NCBI RefSeq assembly: GCF_001421715.1
Contig: NZ_LMKP01000041.1
Coordinates: 89,382-153,381 of the forward strand
Length of the DNA stretch: 64,000 bases
Origin: Sphingomonas sp. Leaf22
GTDB taxonomy: Bacteria; Pseudomonadota; Alphaproteobacteria; Sphingomonadales; Sphingomonadaceae
Direction: 5' to 3'
The notes beneath the pieces are model-generated. The model worked only from the letters and a program-made list of their open reading frames with translations, was not told the origin of the DNA and searched no databases. Position numbers and translations under genes: made by a program. Every line of letters starts with the position of its first letter. Positions within the stretch are counted from its first letter, which is position 1. Positions 62,572 through 64,000 of the stretch are shown one piece after another.

Positions 62572-63378
62572 TTATTCCGCCGCTTCCGGGACGGTCGCTT
62601 CATCGAAGAACAGCGCCTGACTGATCGCCGCCTTCACCGTCGACCGCTGGAACGGCTTGGTGATCAGGAAAGTCGGTTCGGGACGCTCGCCGGTCAGCAG
62701 ACGCTCGGGGAATGCGGTGATGAAAATTACGGGGACGTTGAATTCGGACAGGATATCCTTGACCGCATCAATGCCCGAGCTGTCGTCGGCCAGCTGGATA
62801 TCGGCGAGGACGAGGCCGGGCCGGTCCTGCATCGCGAGGGCTACCGCCTCGTCACGGGTAACCGCGACACCGGTGACTTCATGGCCCAGATCGCGAACGA
62901 TCTGTTCGAGGTCCATCGCGATCAATGGCTCATCCTCGATGATCATCACCCGCGAACGCGTCTGCTGCTCGATCTCGCGCAGGGCTTCGGCGACCAGCTC
63001 CTCGACTTCTTCCGGCGTCGCTTCGATCAGATACGCGGCGTCTTCGGTCGTGAAACCTTCCATCGCCGTCAGCAGCAATGCCTGCCGCGACAGCGGGGCG
63101 ATCCGCGAAAGCCGTGCCTGCGCGATAGCCTCGATCTCGGTCCCCGAGGCGCTGGCCGCACCGAACGCCTCGGGCTGCGACGACGCCCAGATCGCCTGGA
63201 ACGTGCGATACAGGCCCAGGCGCGGATCGACGTCACGCGGAAATTCTTCCGGTGCCGCGACGATCGCCTCCAGCGTCGCGCGGACATACTGGTCGCCCTC
63301 GCTCTGGCTCCCTGTGAGTGCTCGGCCATAGCGCCGGAGGAAGGGAAGATGCGGCGCAAGCTGCTGTCCGAGCGACAT
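62572..63378 (-). CDS. phyR: PhyR, sigma-like anti-anti-sigma response regulator
   Basis: This 268-aa protein starts at ATG 63378 with GGAG upstream; the open frame to 63531 is not needed. The sigma-like domain comes first (SLGQQLAPHLPFLRRYGRALTGSQ through EGFTTEDAAYLIEATPEEVEELVAEAL, about residues 1-130). A receiver domain follows (VMIIEDEPLIAMDLEQIV, phosphoacceptor Asp in VLADIQLADDS at about 193, FITAFPERLL, TKPFQRSTV). On phosphorylation it sequesters NepR and frees EcfG. Confidence 0.96.
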   Translation of the reverse strand: MSLGQQLAPHLPFLRRYGRALTGSQSEGDQYVRATLEAIVAAPEEFPRDVDPRLGLYRTFQAIWASSQPEAFGAASASGTEIEAIAQARLSRIAPLSRQALLLTAMEGFTTEDAAYLIEATPEEVEELVAEALREIEQQTRSRVMIIEDEPLIAMDLEQIVRDLGHEVTGVAVTRDEAVALAMQDRPGLVLADIQLADDSSGIDAVKDILSEFNVPVIFITAFPERLLTGERPEPTFLITKPFQRSTVKAAISQALFFDEATVPEAAE

Positions 63379-63488
63379 GGTCAGATAGGTCTCCTTCGTC
63401 ACGATCCGGCGGGGAAGCCGGTTCATGCACTGCGTTCTGAAACGATACGGCGCGGGAAAGACGCCTCCCCCGAGTTCGCGTCGTGGCA

Positions 63489-63513
63489 TGGAACCAACGA
63501 GCACGTCTTTTGT
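63489..63513 (+). promoter_or_regulatory. Sigma-EcfG promoter of nepR
   Basis: GGAAC (63489-63493), 17-bp gap, GTT (63511-63513) is the consensus general-stress promoter of alphaproteobacteria. It reads toward nepR, about 100 bp upstream, giving the usual feedback loop. Confidence 0.75.
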
Positions 63514-63615
63514 TTCCTGTCCGCCCGACATGCTGAATCAAGTCCGTCTTGATGCCGGTCGGCAGTTGGTATTCGTGCCGGCACATGTCCGGGCGTCGGG
63601 GGAAGGCACAGCTTC

Positions 63616-63789
63616 GTGAAGGATGGCGAAAATTCGGCTCGGCGGTCGACCGCAAAGTCTGCGGCGACGACGCAACCGGACAAGAAAGATACGTCCAGCC
63701 TGGGGAACGCGTTGCGTGCCGTCTATCAGGATGCGGCCGGTGAATCGGTCCCCGACGAGATGCTCGATCTGTTGAACAAGCTAAAATAG
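63616..63789 (+). CDS. nepR: NepR anti-sigma factor
   Basis: This 57-aa protein starts at GTG 63616 with GGGGAAGG upstream. A basic unstructured N-terminus precedes the NepR core SLGNALRAVYQDAAGESVPDEMLDLL-NKLK. It binds EcfG in unstressed cells and phosphorylated PhyR under stress. It is divergent from phyR with 237 bp between, carrying an EcfG-type promoter. Confidence 0.92.
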   Translation: MKDGENSARRSTAKSAATTQPDKKDTSSLGNALRAVYQDAAGESVPDEMLDLLNKLK

Positions 63790-63799
63790 CCTCGGCAGT

Positions 63800-64000
63800 G
63801 TGAACACCCCCGTACCAGTCAAGCGGAAGTCGCCCAGCGCGGCTGCCGCGCTTCGTCGGTTTCCGACGGGTGCCAAGCTGATGCTCATCCTCAGCGCGGC
63901 GCTCCTTCCGCTTGCGCTGATCGCCCTGTTCGCCACCTTGCAGACGTCGCGGATCGCCGATGTAGATTTGCGCGCAAGGCTTCGGGTCGCGGCAACCGAA
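63800..64000 (+). CDS. N-terminus of a sensor histidine kinase (PhyP/PhyK-like)
   Basis: GTG 63800 is the only start in this frame; 67 codons are visible before the window ends. A basic leader (KRKSPSAAAALRRFPTGAK) is followed by a membrane anchor LMLILSAALLPLALIALFATL and the start of a periplasmic domain (QTSRIADVDLRARLRV). Sensor kinases or phosphatases of the HWE/HisKA2 type adjoin nepR-phyR in many alphaproteobacteria. The kinase core lies outside the window, so the assignment is positional. Confidence 0.7.
   Translation, partial: MNTPVPVKRKSPSAAAALRRFPTGAKLMLILSAALLPLALIALFATLQTSRIADVDLRARLRVAATE

Noticed and set aside
1..64000. CRISPR arrays, integrases, transposases, rRNA operons
   Set aside because: No regularly spaced repeats, tyrosine or serine recombinase motifs, DDE transposase ORFs or rRNA-like sequence were seen in the window.

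Overview
The window comes from a GC-rich alphaproteobacterium, almost certainly a Sphingomonas or close sphingomonad. The main evidence is a serine palmitoyltransferase whose PLP lysine falls at residue 265, as in the Sphingomonas enzyme, inside a sphingolipid gene group. A PhyR-NepR-EcfG general stress response locus, a LexA box of the alphaproteobacterial form (GAAC-N7-GAAC) and a TonB receptor support this.

Layout. 1-6430: the end of an S24-type repressor, then the SOS mutagenesis cassette imuA-imuB-dnaE2 with a LexA box, then a small conserved protein. 6502-8366: a divergent NmrA-like reductase / LysR pair flanked by two degenerate copies of a short repeat. 8519-10301: two unrecognised minus-strand genes. 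10925-22376: a tightly coupled five-gene plus-strand operon that reads as a DISARM anti-phage system (adenine methylase, a 916-aa protein without SNF2 motifs, DrmA helicase, DrmB DUF1998 protein, DrmC PLD protein). The gene set matches neither textbook DISARM class exactly. 23356-24783: a small phage-like regulatory module (54-aa putative DNA-binding protein, twin palindromic operators, hypothetical protein, P22-type antirepressor). 25629-31076: metallophosphoesterase, aldo/keto reductase, arsR-arsC-arsB-arsH, a membrane protein and a mini helix-hairpin-helix protein. At 31356-31405 lies the 3' part of a tRNA-like sequence ending in CCA without its 5' half, which looks like the scar of an integrative element; the accessory genes to its left would then be an island.

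31465-64000 looks like core chromosome. It holds a GH125 glycosidase, M28 peptidase, AI-2E-family permease, Gfo/Idh/MocA oxidoreductase plus cupin, and a TonB receptor. Next come rplU-rpmA, further downstream obgE-proB, then the sphingolipid group (epimerase, acyl carrier protein, spt, two LptF/LptG-family permeases, fatty-acid hydroxylase, GNAT-fold acyltransferase). After that are xth, an A-type Fe-S carrier, an M23 peptidase, bcp and glnE. The window ends in the general stress response locus (ecfG, a 45-aa membrane peptide, phyR, nepR, start of a sensor kinase) with a second NepR-like gene next to ecfG. Sphingomonads replace LPS with glycosphingolipids, so the LptF/LptG-type permeases inside the sphingolipid group are of particular interest.

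Several dispersed repeats are visible. A 136-bp palindromic-ended element occurs twice, and one copy is apparently translated as an N-terminal extension of ProB. Three genes too short for routine ORF calling (30, 45 and 57 aa) and a 57-aa NepR are included. No integrase, transposase, rRNA, complete tRNA or CRISPR array was seen.
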